This document shows, in pieces, positions 8,515-17,108 of a stretch of DNA of 64,000 nt. Made by a program: the position numbers and the translations under genes. Numbering within the stretch: position 1 is the first letter of the stretch; every line of letters starts with the position of its first letter. Below the pieces are notes generated by a model that did no database searches, was not told the origin of the DNA, and worked only from the letters and a program-made list of their open reading frames with translations. Source of the DNA: Paenibacillus alba (GTDB lineage Bacteria > Bacillota > Bacilli > Paenibacillales > NBRC-103111); assembly GCF_013204855.1 (NCBI RefSeq), contig NZ_JABMKZ010000013.1, forward strand, positions 1 to 64,000, written 5' to 3'.

Positions 8515-9216
8515 CTATTCAGTGGCTGGTATCTCAAGCGGGTTCCAAGGCCCAGTCTGGCTGCCTTTCCACTCGGAACCGTCTTCCCATATCTCTTTTT
8601 TCCAAATGGGGACGATTTGCTTCAAACGCTCAATCGCGTAGCGGCTTGCTTCGTAACAATCTGCCCGGTGAGGAGAAGAAACGGCAATCACTACACTCGC
8701 TTCTGCAATAGCGACCTTGCCCAAACGATGGGTAATGGCGCATAGCGTGCCAGGCCACTTCGTGTCTATTTCCTGACCGATGGTTTCCATGGTTTTGAGT
8801 GCCATAGGGGTGTAGGCCTCATATTCCAGAAGTACGGTGCGCTGCCCATAGGTCATTTCTCGTGTTGTACCGATAAAAGCAAGGGAAGCGCCATGATTCG
8901 GATGGTTGACTTTCGCAGCTACGGAGGCGGCATCAATGGTATCGTACGTGATTTCATAGTTCGCGGGTTGCCCTCCAGAGACTGGGGGGATCAGCGCAAG
9001 CTCGTCTGCTTCGGTGATGATCTCTTGGCTGCCGGCATAGGCTTGATTTTTGGCGAAGAAGCAAGATTGCAGCGGCTCGGATGCCGCCGGATAAGCAGCA
9101 GCGATCTGTTCCTTGAGTTGTTCAATGGAGATCGTTTCTTGCTGAATATCTATGTGTAGGACAGAAGTCCCGAACAGGTCAACCAGACCTGCGAATAGGT
9201 GAATGTGAAGTTTCAT
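8515..9216 (-). CDS. MoaD-MoaE fusion, molybdopterin synthase
   Basis: 233 residues. Residues 1-82 are a MoaD ubiquitin-fold sulfur carrier ending in the canonical VSGG (Gly81-Gly82). Residues ~86-233 are MoaE, with conserved GASLAFIGTTR, HRLGKVAI, SPHR and KKEIW(E)DGSEWKG. The complex inserts two sulfurs into cPMP to make molybdopterin. Thiocarboxylation needs a free C-terminal Gly, but here it is internal, so the chain must be cut after Gly82, as described for mycobacterial MoaX. It heads the moaDE-moeB operon. Confidence 0.9.
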   Translation of the reverse strand: MKLHIHLFAGLVDLFGTSVLHIDIQQETISIEQLKEQIAAAYPAASEPLQSCFFAKNQAYAGSQEIITEADELALIPPVSGGQPANYEITYDTIDAASVAAKVNHPNHGASLAFIGTTREMTYGQRTVLLEYEAYTPMALKTMETIGQEIDTKWPGTLCAITHRLGKVAIAEASVVIAVSSPHRADCYEASRYAIERLKQIVPIWKKEIWEDGSEWKGSQTGPWNPLEIPATE

Positions 9217-9347
9217 GGGTCTGCTCCTAATGGCTTATATAGTAGGAATCCCCTACAGCATATCATATTTTGTCCTGAAAATGGTATAATGGGGAAGCCT
9301 TTGGAGAGGCCTATCGGAGTCATAAGGATGAAAGGAGATCAGACTTT
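9217..9347. promoter_or_regulatory. Divergent promoter region between moaDE and the Moco-domain-like gene
   Basis: A clear TATAAT lies at 9285-9290 for the rightward gene, but no good -35 box is visible 16-18 bp upstream. The ribosome binding site AAAGGAGA precedes ATG 9348. Leftward promoter elements for moaDE are not obvious. Confidence 0.45.
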
Positions 9348-9818
9348 ATGTCATTGGAAACCCACATACAAGTGTCAGACATCCATATAGCAACGGAAGA
9401 GTTTACGGTCGCACAAATGGTTGAGCTTGCTGAGCACAAGCTGTCCCTTGAAGCGCGGGTCCCTGAAGTACAGGGGAAAGCTTTTGATTTAAAAGACTGG
9501 TATCGAAGTTGGAAAACGAGCCATGCGGGCAAGCCGTTGGATGAACCTACCCATGTTAAAGTAGAGGCTGTGGATGAGTTTCAAGCTCTTATCCCGTGGT
9601 CTGAGGCAGAGAAAGCCTTGTTTCTATACGAACAGGACGGACAACCCCTCAAAAAGGGATATCCGATACGACTTTATGTACCTGATGGCAGCAGTGAATG
9701 CCTGAATGTCAAAAGCATCGTGAACATCTGGTTTCTGCATGATCCTTCGCTCGGGGAAGAGTCGACCTTCGGGTTCAAAAATCGAGTAACACTGGATGAA
9801 CTGAAATACAAGAAATGA
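9348..9818 (+). CDS. Short protein resembling the sulfite-oxidase-type molybdopterin domain
   Basis: 156 residues. The second half, roughly 70-140, follows the pattern of the PF00174 Moco-binding fold: 'THVKVEAVDEFQALIPW', 'LFLYEQDGQPLKKGYPIRL', 'VPDGSSECLNVKSI'. It is about 60% of the usual domain length. The Cys that ligates molybdenum in true oxidases is not seen at its expected place; the only Cys is in SSECLN near the end. It is divergent from moaDE. It may be a non-catalytic or highly reduced relative; the function is unproven. Confidence 0.55.
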   Translation: MSLETHIQVSDIHIATEEFTVAQMVELAEHKLSLEARVPEVQGKAFDLKDWYRSWKTSHAGKPLDEPTHVKVEAVDEFQALIPWSEAEKALFLYEQDGQPLKKGYPIRLYVPDGSSECLNVKSIVNIWFLHDPSLGEESTFGFKNRVTLDELKYKK

Positions 9819-9876
9819 TCATCCTGTTTCCTGCATAAAATTAGACATGCTTGGAACTGGATGAAGCCTGGAAAGC

Positions 9877-11343
9877 GTGGTGACTGGTTTGTCTGAGCCT
9901 TTGCAACGACTAGTAATTTTACATACGAATGATTTACATAGTCATTTTGAACAAATGCCCAAAATCAGCGCCTATTTTGATCGTGTTCGTCGGTTGTGGC
10001 CGGCTGATCAGGTGTTGACGCTGGATATCGGCGATCATATGGACCGGATGAGACCCGAAACAGAAGGCACGAATGCGATTGCGAACTTGGAAATTATGAA
10101 TGCAACCGGTTATGAAGCCATGGTGGTCGGAAACAATGAGGGGCTGACTTTTACCCCGGATTTGCTGAGCGCCGTTGTGAAAAACCATGCGAGGTTTCCT
10201 ATTATTGGCAGCAACATTATCGATATGGCGACGAATCAGACGCCGGAGTGGATGCAGGTCTCCCTCATTCTTGAGAAATCAGGTCTCCAGATTGGATTAA
10301 TTGGCGTCACTGCGGCTTATCAAATCTATTACGAGCTGCTAGGATGGCATGTCACAGATCCTGTCGAGGCTGTAGAAGCCCAAATTCGGCTTCTCCGTCC
10401 TCAAGTGGACATCCTGATTGTGATGTCCCATTTGGGGCTGAGAATGGACCAGCGGATGGCTGAGGAGCTGGAAGGGATCGACGTGATTCTGGGTGGACAC
10501 ACCCATCACGTGCTGGAGGAGCCGCTTCTTCTGTGCGGCACCTATATTTGTGCGGCCGGCAAGTATGGTCAGTACGCCGGCCACATTGAACTTGCCTACG
10601 ATTCGGCGCAGCGCCGAATCGTGGAACTGCACGGCCGCGTCGTCCCGATGACGGCGGAACACGAGGAAGACAGCAGCGTGATCGCGCTGCTGGATCACTA
10701 CCGCATCGCCGGCGCAGCGGCGCTGGATGAGGAAGTGACGCAGCTGCGGCAGCCGCTGCGTCTGGACTGGTACGGCGAATCCCCGCTCGGCAACTTGCTT
10801 GCCGCAGGGCTTCGCCGCTGGACCAGCGCCGAAATCGGGCTGGTCAACAGCGGCCAACTCCTTCAGGGACTGAAGGAGGGGCGGTTAACCAAAGGCAGAT
10901 TGCTGGACATCTGCCCAGGGCCGATCAACCCCTGCCGGCTGCTGCTCAGCGGGGCGGATCTGCTGCAAGCGCTCGAGGAGTCGCTGATCGGCGAGTTCAT
11001 GGAGAAGCCGATTCGCGGCTTCGGCTTCCGGGGCGAGGTGCTGGGCGTGCTGTGCGTCGACGGGATAACCGTCGAGCTGGACAGCTCGCGCGCACCTTAT
11101 GAGCGAATTCTTGCCGTGCATGTCGGCGAGAACCTGCTTGAGCTTGATCGTGACTACGTGGTGGGTACGATTGATATGTTTACGTTCGGCTCCGGTTATT
11201 TATCGCTAAGCCGTGGGAAAGAAGTGGCCTATATGCTTCCTGAATTTATTCGCGATATACTGGCTTCTGAGCTGCGGGACGAGGAAGCGATCGCCCAAAG
11301 CCAAAGCTTGCGGTTCACGGATCGAAGTATTTCGGTGAGCTGA
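9877..11343 (+). CDS. YunD-like cytoplasmic metallophosphoesterase / 5'-nucleotidase family
   Basis: Up to 488 residues. The N-terminal calcineurin-like metallophosphatase has HTNDLHSHF, IGDHMDR, GNNE and GGHTHH motifs holding the two-metal centre. The C-terminal 5_nucleotid_C domain starts near 290 (PLRLDWYGESPLGNLLA). There is no signal peptide or wall anchor, unlike UshA or YfkN, so a cytoplasmic role like B. subtilis YunD is likely. GTG 9877, GTG 9880 or TTG 9889 could start it. The stretch ~10490-11090 is much richer in GC than the rest of the gene. Confidence 0.85.
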   Translation: MVTGLSEPLQRLVILHTNDLHSHFEQMPKISAYFDRVRRLWPADQVLTLDIGDHMDRMRPETEGTNAIANLEIMNATGYEAMVVGNNEGLTFTPDLLSAVVKNHARFPIIGSNIIDMATNQTPEWMQVSLILEKSGLQIGLIGVTAAYQIYYELLGWHVTDPVEAVEAQIRLLRPQVDILIVMSHLGLRMDQRMAEELEGIDVILGGHTHHVLEEPLLLCGTYICAAGKYGQYAGHIELAYDSAQRRIVELHGRVVPMTAEHEEDSSVIALLDHYRIAGAAALDEEVTQLRQPLRLDWYGESPLGNLLAAGLRRWTSAEIGLVNSGQLLQGLKEGRLTKGRLLDICPGPINPCRLLLSGADLLQALEESLIGEFMEKPIRGFGFRGEVLGVLCVDGITVELDSSRAPYERILAVHVGENLLELDRDYVVGTIDMFTFGSGYLSLSRGKEVAYMLPEFIRDILASELRDEEAIAQSQSLRFTDRSISVS

Positions 11344-11378
11344 AATTATGTAGTTCATGTAAAGCTTTATCAAAAAAG

Positions 11379-11408
11379 TTGTCAGATTCACCAAGTTGCA
11401 AGTAGAAT
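11379..11408 (+). promoter_or_regulatory. Sigma-A-type promoter for uppP
   Basis: TTGTCA (11379-11384), 18-bp spacer, TAGAAT (11403-11408), ahead of the uppP ribosome binding site AGGGGGA. Confidence 0.5.
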
Positions 11409-11461
11409 AGATAATTGGACAGGCTTCATTTTAATAAACTCTCACAATTTAGGGGGAAACC

Positions 11462-12274
11462 ATGCATACTATTTTTGAAGCGATCATCATTGGGATCGTC
11501 GAAGGCTTGACCGAGTTTTTGCCCGTCTCATCTACGGGGCATATGATTCTAGCGCAAAGCTTGTTGAACACAGAAAACGACCAAGTGATGAAAACTTTTG
11601 ATTTTGTCATCCAATTGGGTGCCATTATGGCTGTCGTGATCATTTATTGGAAACGTATTTTATCATTGTTTGGCTTAGTGAAAAGAAAAAGTGAAAGCAG
11701 AACCGGCAAGAAATTGAACTTGCTGCATATCCTGATCGGTATTTTGCCTGCGGGTGTGATTGGCTTAAAGTTTAACCATGTTGTCGATGAGAAGCTGTTT
11801 AACACCACGACGGTCCTCGTTGGTCTGGTCTTGGGCGGGATTCTGCTGATTATTGCGGAAAAGAAAAAATCCCAGCCGAGTACGATGGTTTTAGATGACT
11901 TGACGTATCGTCAGGCTTTCTTCATTGGGCTGTGGCAGCTAGTTTCCATCTGGCCAGGATTCTCGCGGTCCGGCTCGACGATTGCGGGGGGCATGCTGTC
12001 TGGCGTAAGCCGCGCAGCTTCTGCTGATTTTACGTTTATCATGGCAATTCCAATTATGTTTGGCGCATCAGGCGTGTATTTTTTGAAAAATTATGACGCT
12101 CTCTCTTCCTCGGATTTGCCCTTTTTCGCGGTTGGTTTTATCGTAGCTTTCATCGTTGCTTTGTTAGCGGTTGTTTCCTTCATCAAGTTTGTTCAAAACA
12201 TGAAATTAACGTATTTTGCTTACTATCGATTTGCCGTAGCTATCGTTTTTGCTCTTTATATGTTCTTAAAGTAA
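11462..12274 (+). CDS. uppP: Undecaprenyl-diphosphate phosphatase (BacA/UppP)
   Basis: 270 residues, about eight membrane segments. It removes the terminal phosphate of undecaprenyl diphosphate to recycle the lipid carrier of peptidoglycan synthesis, and confers bacitracin tolerance. The two family signatures are present: EGLTEFLPVSSTGH (residues 14-27, with the catalytic Glu, Ser and His) and PGFSRSGST (~165-173, with the conserved Arg). Length matches the family. Monocistronic, with its own promoter and terminator. Confidence 0.97.
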   Translation: MHTIFEAIIIGIVEGLTEFLPVSSTGHMILAQSLLNTENDQVMKTFDFVIQLGAIMAVVIIYWKRILSLFGLVKRKSESRTGKKLNLLHILIGILPAGVIGLKFNHVVDEKLFNTTTVLVGLVLGGILLIIAEKKKSQPSTMVLDDLTYRQAFFIGLWQLVSIWPGFSRSGSTIAGGMLSGVSRAASADFTFIMAIPIMFGASGVYFLKNYDALSSSDLPFFAVGFIVAFIVALLAVVSFIKFVQNMKLTYFAYYRFAVAIVFALYMFLK

Positions 12275-12295
12275 TCATATTTCAAATATTTAGCG

Positions 12296-12321
12296 AACCG
12301 CGTCGAATGATGCGGTTTTTT
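12296..12321 (+). terminator. Terminator of uppP
   Basis: AACCGC...GCGGTT followed by a T-tract, with a 10-nt loop containing a small TC/GA pairing. Confidence 0.75.
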
Positions 12322-12324
12322 GTG

Positions 12325-12353
12325 TTGAACTTTTTTGTGAAATCTATTACATT
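12325..12353 (+). promoter_or_regulatory. Promoter of the second HD-GYP gene
   Basis: TTGAAC, 17-bp spacer, TACATT, about 40 bp upstream of ATG 12392. Confidence 0.45.
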
Positions 12354-12391
12354 TAGATAGAAAATAACGCTCAGCTAGCGGGGGTCCTTAA

Positions 12392-13525
12392 ATGCTGTTA
12401 ATGCCGATCAACATGTGTCATCCTGGAATGAGGCTGGCCAAGAATATTTACAACGACGATGGTATGGTGTTGTTGGCCGTTAACGTGGAGCTAACTCAGA
12501 GACTAATTGATCGGCTTTTTTCGTATGGTATCGATTATATCTACATAGAAGATTCAAGAACCGACGATGTCATTCAAGAAGACATCATCCAAGACGAAAC
12601 GAGAACCAGAGCTGTCATCGAAATTCGAAATACATTCAAGAAAGTGATGGAGGATTCGAATAAGCGCGGGGCTGTCAGCTACTATGATATTGGAAGAAAT
12701 TTTCGCGATGTAATGAGGATGATCATTGACGACTTAAGCGCCCATCAAGGTGCTATGGTTATGCTCAATAATATGAATATTAAAGATAATTATCTTTTCC
12801 AGCATTCCGTCAATGTGAGTATTTATGCGATTATGCTGGGGATCAGCTATGGCTACAGCCGCGAGAATTTGGAAACATTGGGTCTAGGCGCTTTGCTGCA
12901 TGATATTGGCAAAACCAAAGTACCGCTCGGTATCCTGCGCAAGCCTTCGCAATTGACACCAGAAGAGTTCACAGAAATGAAAAACCACACGAATTATGGC
13001 TTTCAAATTCTGAAGGAAGAACCGAACATTCCGTTAATTTCGGCGCATTGCGCGCTTCAGCATCATGAACGTGTCAACGGAAGCGGTTATCCGCGTGGTC
13101 TGCAGGGGTCGGACATTAATGAATTTGCCAAATGGATCGGGCTCGTGGATTCCTATGATGCGATGACAACGACAAGAGTGTACAGAAGGCCGCTGCTTCC
13201 CCATGAAGCCATGGAGCAGTTGTTCGCTGGATCAACGACCATGTACGACCAGAGCCAAATCGCCTTGTTCCGCGACAAAATTGCCATCTATCCACTAGGA
13301 ATTACCGTGCGGCTGAACACCGGCGAATACGGGATTGTTTCCAAGTTAAACATGGCCGTACCCCAAAGACCAATCGTACGCATCTTGCAGGATGAAGCGG
13401 GAACCGTATTGAAAGAGCCCTACGAAATTGATCTGTCCAAAAGACTTTCTGTCTTAATTTCAGAAATTGGCGAAATTAAAGTGGATGATCTGGGGACAGA
13501 TCCGCATATACCGACACTTCTTTGA
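12392..13525 (+). CDS. HD-GYP domain protein, probable cyclic-di-GMP phosphodiesterase
   Basis: 377 residues and clearly related to the 6319-7374 protein: the same N-terminal region, His170-Asp171 (LHDIGK) at the same residue number, and HHERVNGSGYP. Cytoplasmic. It should hydrolyse c-di-GMP through the HD metal centre. A C-terminal ~60-residue extension again follows the HD-GYP core. A perfect terminator follows the stop, so it is a single-gene transcript. Two paralogues in 7 kb with no GGDEF gene nearby suggest independent control. Confidence 0.87.
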   Translation: MLLMPINMCHPGMRLAKNIYNDDGMVLLAVNVELTQRLIDRLFSYGIDYIYIEDSRTDDVIQEDIIQDETRTRAVIEIRNTFKKVMEDSNKRGAVSYYDIGRNFRDVMRMIIDDLSAHQGAMVMLNNMNIKDNYLFQHSVNVSIYAIMLGISYGYSRENLETLGLGALLHDIGKTKVPLGILRKPSQLTPEEFTEMKNHTNYGFQILKEEPNIPLISAHCALQHHERVNGSGYPRGLQGSDINEFAKWIGLVDSYDAMTTTRVYRRPLLPHEAMEQLFAGSTTMYDQSQIALFRDKIAIYPLGITVRLNTGEYGIVSKLNMAVPQRPIVRILQDEAGTVLKEPYEIDLSKRLSVLISEIGEIKVDDLGTDPHIPTLL

Positions 13526-13549
13526 GATACAATATAGATAACGAACTAG

Positions 13550-13576
13550 AAGAACCTGGGCTCCCAGGTTCTTTTT
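13550..13576 (+). terminator. Strong rho-independent terminator
   Basis: AAGAACCTGGG-CT-CCCAGGTTCTT followed by TTT: a perfect 11-bp stem. It separates the HD-GYP gene from the MMPL gene and rules out the long upstream extension of the MMPL reading frame. Confidence 0.9.
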
Positions 13577-13599
13577 GCGATAATCAAGGGGGTACGCTT

Positions 13600-15822
13600 G
13601 TGAGAGAATCGACGGTAAAAGGGAAGTTCTGGAGATGGGGATATGCCATGCACCGCTTCCGCTGGCTCGTATTGGCCATTGGCATAGTGCTGCTTCTCAG
13701 CTTTGCGATGTTTGCCCAGCAAACGCCTGGCATGTTGAAGGACAACGGCTTCACGCCCAAAGGCAGCGAGTCTGATCAGGGCTTCCTCCAGCTGCGAGAT
13801 GAACTGGGTGTCCCGCTAACGCAGCTGAACCTGGTATATACAGCCGACGGGCTGGATATGACGGAAGAACGCCATCAACAAACGATCATGGCTTCACTGA
13901 ATGAGTTAAAGCAGCTCCCTTATGTGGAAAGCGTGAAGTTCGTCACGACACCGCGCAATGAAGGTTATCGGAATGTACAAGCTGTCACGTTATCCCTGAA
14001 GCTGGATACCGATCCCGCTCTAGAGAAATACCCGGAACTTAAGGGACTTGTGCATCCGCCCAGTGGGATGAAGGTATATGTGACGGGCGGGCCTGCCATT
14101 TTGCATGATATGCAGGAAGCCAGCAAGCATGATATTGCTAAATCAGAAGCAATTGGCCTTCCGATTGCCCTTATCGTTTTATTGATTGTATTCGGAACCT
14201 TGGTTGCTGCGCTGCTTCCGATGATTGTCGGATTAATGAGCGTAACCTTGACGCTGGGCATCACGTATTTTATTGCGCAGCATCAATCCTTATCGAATTT
14301 TCTGCCTAATATGGTGACCATGCTAGGTCTGGCTGTCGGTATTGATTATGCGTTGTTTCTCGTTAGCCGATTTCGGGAAGAACTCAAGCGTCAGAGCAGT
14401 GTGGCGGAAGCGGTAGCTATGACATGCCAAACTGCGGGAAAATCGATTTTCTTTTCTGGCATCGCTGTCCTGATTGGATTAATCGGCATGCTGTTCGTTG
14501 ATTTGACATTTTTTCGTTCCTTATGCCTAGGCGGCGTGATCGTTGTTTCGATTTCCGTAATCGTAGCGAATACGCTGCTGCTTTCTTTATTAGGCATTTT
14601 GGGGACAAAAATTAATTCTTTGCAAGTTTTGCCGAAGCGCTTTCGCAAACAAGAAACGTCCCGATTCTGGGAACGTATTGCTTATACCGTAATGAGACGG
14701 CCTGTTCTATTAGTTGTCCTCGTAGGCGGTGCTTTGCTGTATATGATGACACCTATCAGTCATATGAAGTTAAGCGTGCCTAATGCGGAAGTACTGCCAC
14801 CGAACTATGAATCGCGGTACGGGGCTGATTTGCTCAAGGCTGCGTATGATCCGCGCATGACAGGCCCTATTCAAATCGTTGTCCATACGGGAGCCGAGGT
14901 ATGGGATGAGACATCAATAGGGCTGATTCGTGCCTATAGCGAGCAGGTGAAAGGCGTATCCGGCGTGAAGGAAGTGCAGAGCTTCATTAGCTCACTGGGG
15001 CAGCATTCGGATCAAGATTTAGCCACAATGCTGAAGGATGCCAGTGTGAAGTCGAAGATCGAGGACAATCAAATAGCCAAGGGGCATACCGCGTTGTTGA
15101 TTGTTGTCCCCGAGAAGGACACGGATGACCCTTCTACAGACGAGCTGGTACGCGAGCTGCGCCGTGTAAGCAATGATGGATTGGAGATAGCGGTCACAGG
15201 CGGACCTGCTTATCGTCTAGATATTATAGATCGTATCCAGAATGAAATACCGGCGGTACTGATTTTCGTTATGGGAATTACCTATATCGTCCTGCTTTTC
15301 GCTTTCCGATCTGTCTTGCTTCCGCTCAAAGCAGTGCTCATGAACATGCTGAGCTTAGGGGCAAGTCTGGGGATTGTGGTGTTAGTTTTTCAACACGGCT
15401 ATTTGGCAGATCTCTTGCATATCACTTCGATCGGCTATATCAGTGCGACTTTGCCAGTGATTATCTTCTGTGTTGTCTTCGGGATATCCATGGATTACGA
15501 GGTGTTCCTCATTTCACGAATTATGGAGGAATACGAGCAAAGCGGTGACAACGATAAGAGTACGGCGGAAGGCCTTAAAAAAACGGGAAGCTTAATTACG
15601 AGCGCTGCTTTCATTCTCGTTGTGGTCGTAGGGTCTTTCATTTTCACGGATATCGAAATTATGAAGGCGCTTGGTCTAGGATTGGGTCTTGCGGTTCTAA
15701 TTGATGCCACGATCGTTCGCGTCATGCTGGTTCCCGCTTTGATGAAATTGTTAGGCGATGCGAACTGGTGGGCGCCAAAATGGCTGCATATCCGAACAGA
15801 TAAAGCGGCAGATAAGCCGTAA
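13600..15822 (+). CDS. MMPL/RND-superfamily membrane transporter (YdfJ-like)
   Basis: About 740 residues. Two repeats, each with one N-terminal membrane helix, an external loop of ~150 residues and five helices, make the 12-segment MMPL topology. Characteristic motifs are GLAVGIDYALFLVSRFREE in the first half and FGISMDYEVFLISRIMEEY in the second; the intramembrane Asp pairs relay protons. It likely exports lipids or drugs. I start it at GTG 13600 (AAGGGGGT upstream), not at the ATG 13522 that lies before the terminator. Confidence 0.9.
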   Translation: MRESTVKGKFWRWGYAMHRFRWLVLAIGIVLLLSFAMFAQQTPGMLKDNGFTPKGSESDQGFLQLRDELGVPLTQLNLVYTADGLDMTEERHQQTIMASLNELKQLPYVESVKFVTTPRNEGYRNVQAVTLSLKLDTDPALEKYPELKGLVHPPSGMKVYVTGGPAILHDMQEASKHDIAKSEAIGLPIALIVLLIVFGTLVAALLPMIVGLMSVTLTLGITYFIAQHQSLSNFLPNMVTMLGLAVGIDYALFLVSRFREELKRQSSVAEAVAMTCQTAGKSIFFSGIAVLIGLIGMLFVDLTFFRSLCLGGVIVVSISVIVANTLLLSLLGILGTKINSLQVLPKRFRKQETSRFWERIAYTVMRRPVLLVVLVGGALLYMMTPISHMKLSVPNAEVLPPNYESRYGADLLKAAYDPRMTGPIQIVVHTGAEVWDETSIGLIRAYSEQVKGVSGVKEVQSFISSLGQHSDQDLATMLKDASVKSKIEDNQIAKGHTALLIVVPEKDTDDPSTDELVRELRRVSNDGLEIAVTGGPAYRLDIIDRIQNEIPAVLIFVMGITYIVLLFAFRSVLLPLKAVLMNMLSLGASLGIVVLVFQHGYLADLLHITSIGYISATLPVIIFCVVFGISMDYEVFLISRIMEEYEQSGDNDKSTAEGLKKTGSLITSAAFILVVVVGSFIFTDIEIMKALGLGLGLAVLIDATIVRVMLVPALMKLLGDANWWAPKWLHIRTDKAADKP

Positions 15823-15831
15823 TTGACACAT

Positions 15832-15860
15832 ACGGTCCTTGTGGCCGTTTTCTTTTTTTT
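15832..15860 (+). terminator. Terminator after the MMPL gene
   Basis: ACGGTC-CTTGT-GGCCGT (one G-U pair) followed by a nearly unbroken T-tract. Confidence 0.75.
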
Positions 15861-15951
15861 CAATCATAAGTTACAATATAGGGCATAGGTATAGGCATGA
15901 TAGCAACATTTGGGCAAGTGAATAGGAAATGATAGGTCAGGTGCAAACAGC

Positions 15952-17079
15952 ATGAATATGAATGGAACACACTCCATCTTACCGGAGCTAACCCCGTCTT
16001 ACGATCCGTGGGATCCGATTCGGTCTTATCGTAAATATGGGAAACATGTATTAACCAGTGTCGAATTGACCATAACAAATCTGTGCAATATGCGATGCGA
16101 GCATTGTGCGGTAGGGGATTCTCTTACCATGACAGAAGGACCTCGCATTCCTTTGCCGGTCATTTTGAATAAGCTTGACGAGGTCGAACATTTGGAGACA
16201 ATCAGTTTGACAGGCGGAGAACCCTCCTATCATATCAAGATTGTCAAAGATTATATGCTCCCGATTCTCAAGTATGCACGCGAGCGCGGCATCCGTACGC
16301 AAATCAACTCGAATTTAACCCTTGATCTGGAACGATACGAGCTGCTTGCTCCTTACTTGGATGTGATGCATATCTCGTTCAATTATTTGAATGCCGATGA
16401 TTTCCATCAGGTCGGCTTTGTGAATGCCCAGCGGCCAGTTGGACAAGAAACCGCGGCTCGGATGTATGAACGGATGGTTGAGAATACGATCGCGCTGAGC
16501 AAGGGCGGGCTGTATGTCTCAGCCGAATCCATGATTAATACGCGAACACATGAGAAGCTGCCGCAGATTCACGAGCTGATTAACGAGATGGGCTGTAAGC
16601 GGCATGAGGTTCATCCCATGTATGCGAGCTCATTCGCCTCGCATCTGCCGATGGTCTCTCTGGACGAGTTAAGAACGAGTATCCATCGGCTTCTAGACAG
16701 CCGCAACCCAGAGATGTGGATGCTGTTTGGGACTTTGCCTTTCTTCGCCTGCAATGAACTGCAGGAGGATCGATTGTTGGTCAAAAGGCTTCGCGAGGAG
16801 CCGAACGTAACGGTCAGGAATGACCCTGACGGCCGGAACCGGCTGAACGTTAGCACCTTTACAGGCGAAGTGTTCGTGACGGACTTTGCCAACGAACCGC
16901 CATTAGGCAGCATTCACGACGACGGTCTTGATACCATTTTTGCCCGTTGGGAGCATAATCCGTTGAATCAGCGTGTGAATTGTTTCTGCAGCGCGGCTTC
17001 ATGCTGCGGCCCCAATCTTTTAGTAGCCGATTCGTATTACCGAACTGTTGATTTTAAGAACCGTAAAGCTATTATCTAA
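15952..17079 (+). CDS. yfkAB: Radical SAM protein of the YfkAB type
   Basis: 375 residues. The radical SAM motif CNMRCEHC (C-x3-C-x2-C, residues ~47-54) binds the catalytic [4Fe-4S] cluster. The C-terminal CFCSAASC matches the CxCxxxxC motif that defines the YfkAB family. A GGEPS S-adenosylmethionine-binding loop is visible near 85. The reaction and substrate are not established for this family. It is likely co-transcribed with the CNNM/CBS gene 29 bp downstream. Confidence 0.85.
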   Translation: MNMNGTHSILPELTPSYDPWDPIRSYRKYGKHVLTSVELTITNLCNMRCEHCAVGDSLTMTEGPRIPLPVILNKLDEVEHLETISLTGGEPSYHIKIVKDYMLPILKYARERGIRTQINSNLTLDLERYELLAPYLDVMHISFNYLNADDFHQVGFVNAQRPVGQETAARMYERMVENTIALSKGGLYVSAESMINTRTHEKLPQIHELINEMGCKRHEVHPMYASSFASHLPMVSLDELRTSIHRLLDSRNPEMWMLFGTLPFFACNELQEDRLLVKRLREEPNVTVRNDPDGRNRLNVSTFTGEVFVTDFANEPPLGSIHDDGLDTIFARWEHNPLNQRVNCFCSAASCCGPNLLVADSYYRTVDFKNRKAII

Positions 17080-17108
17080 ATCATCTATTTTGAAGGAGAT
17101 ATACGCAA

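Noticed and set aside
13522..13599. N-terminal extension of the MMPL protein
   Set aside because: It runs through a perfect terminator hairpin and lacks a ribosome binding site; GTG 13600 is well supported.
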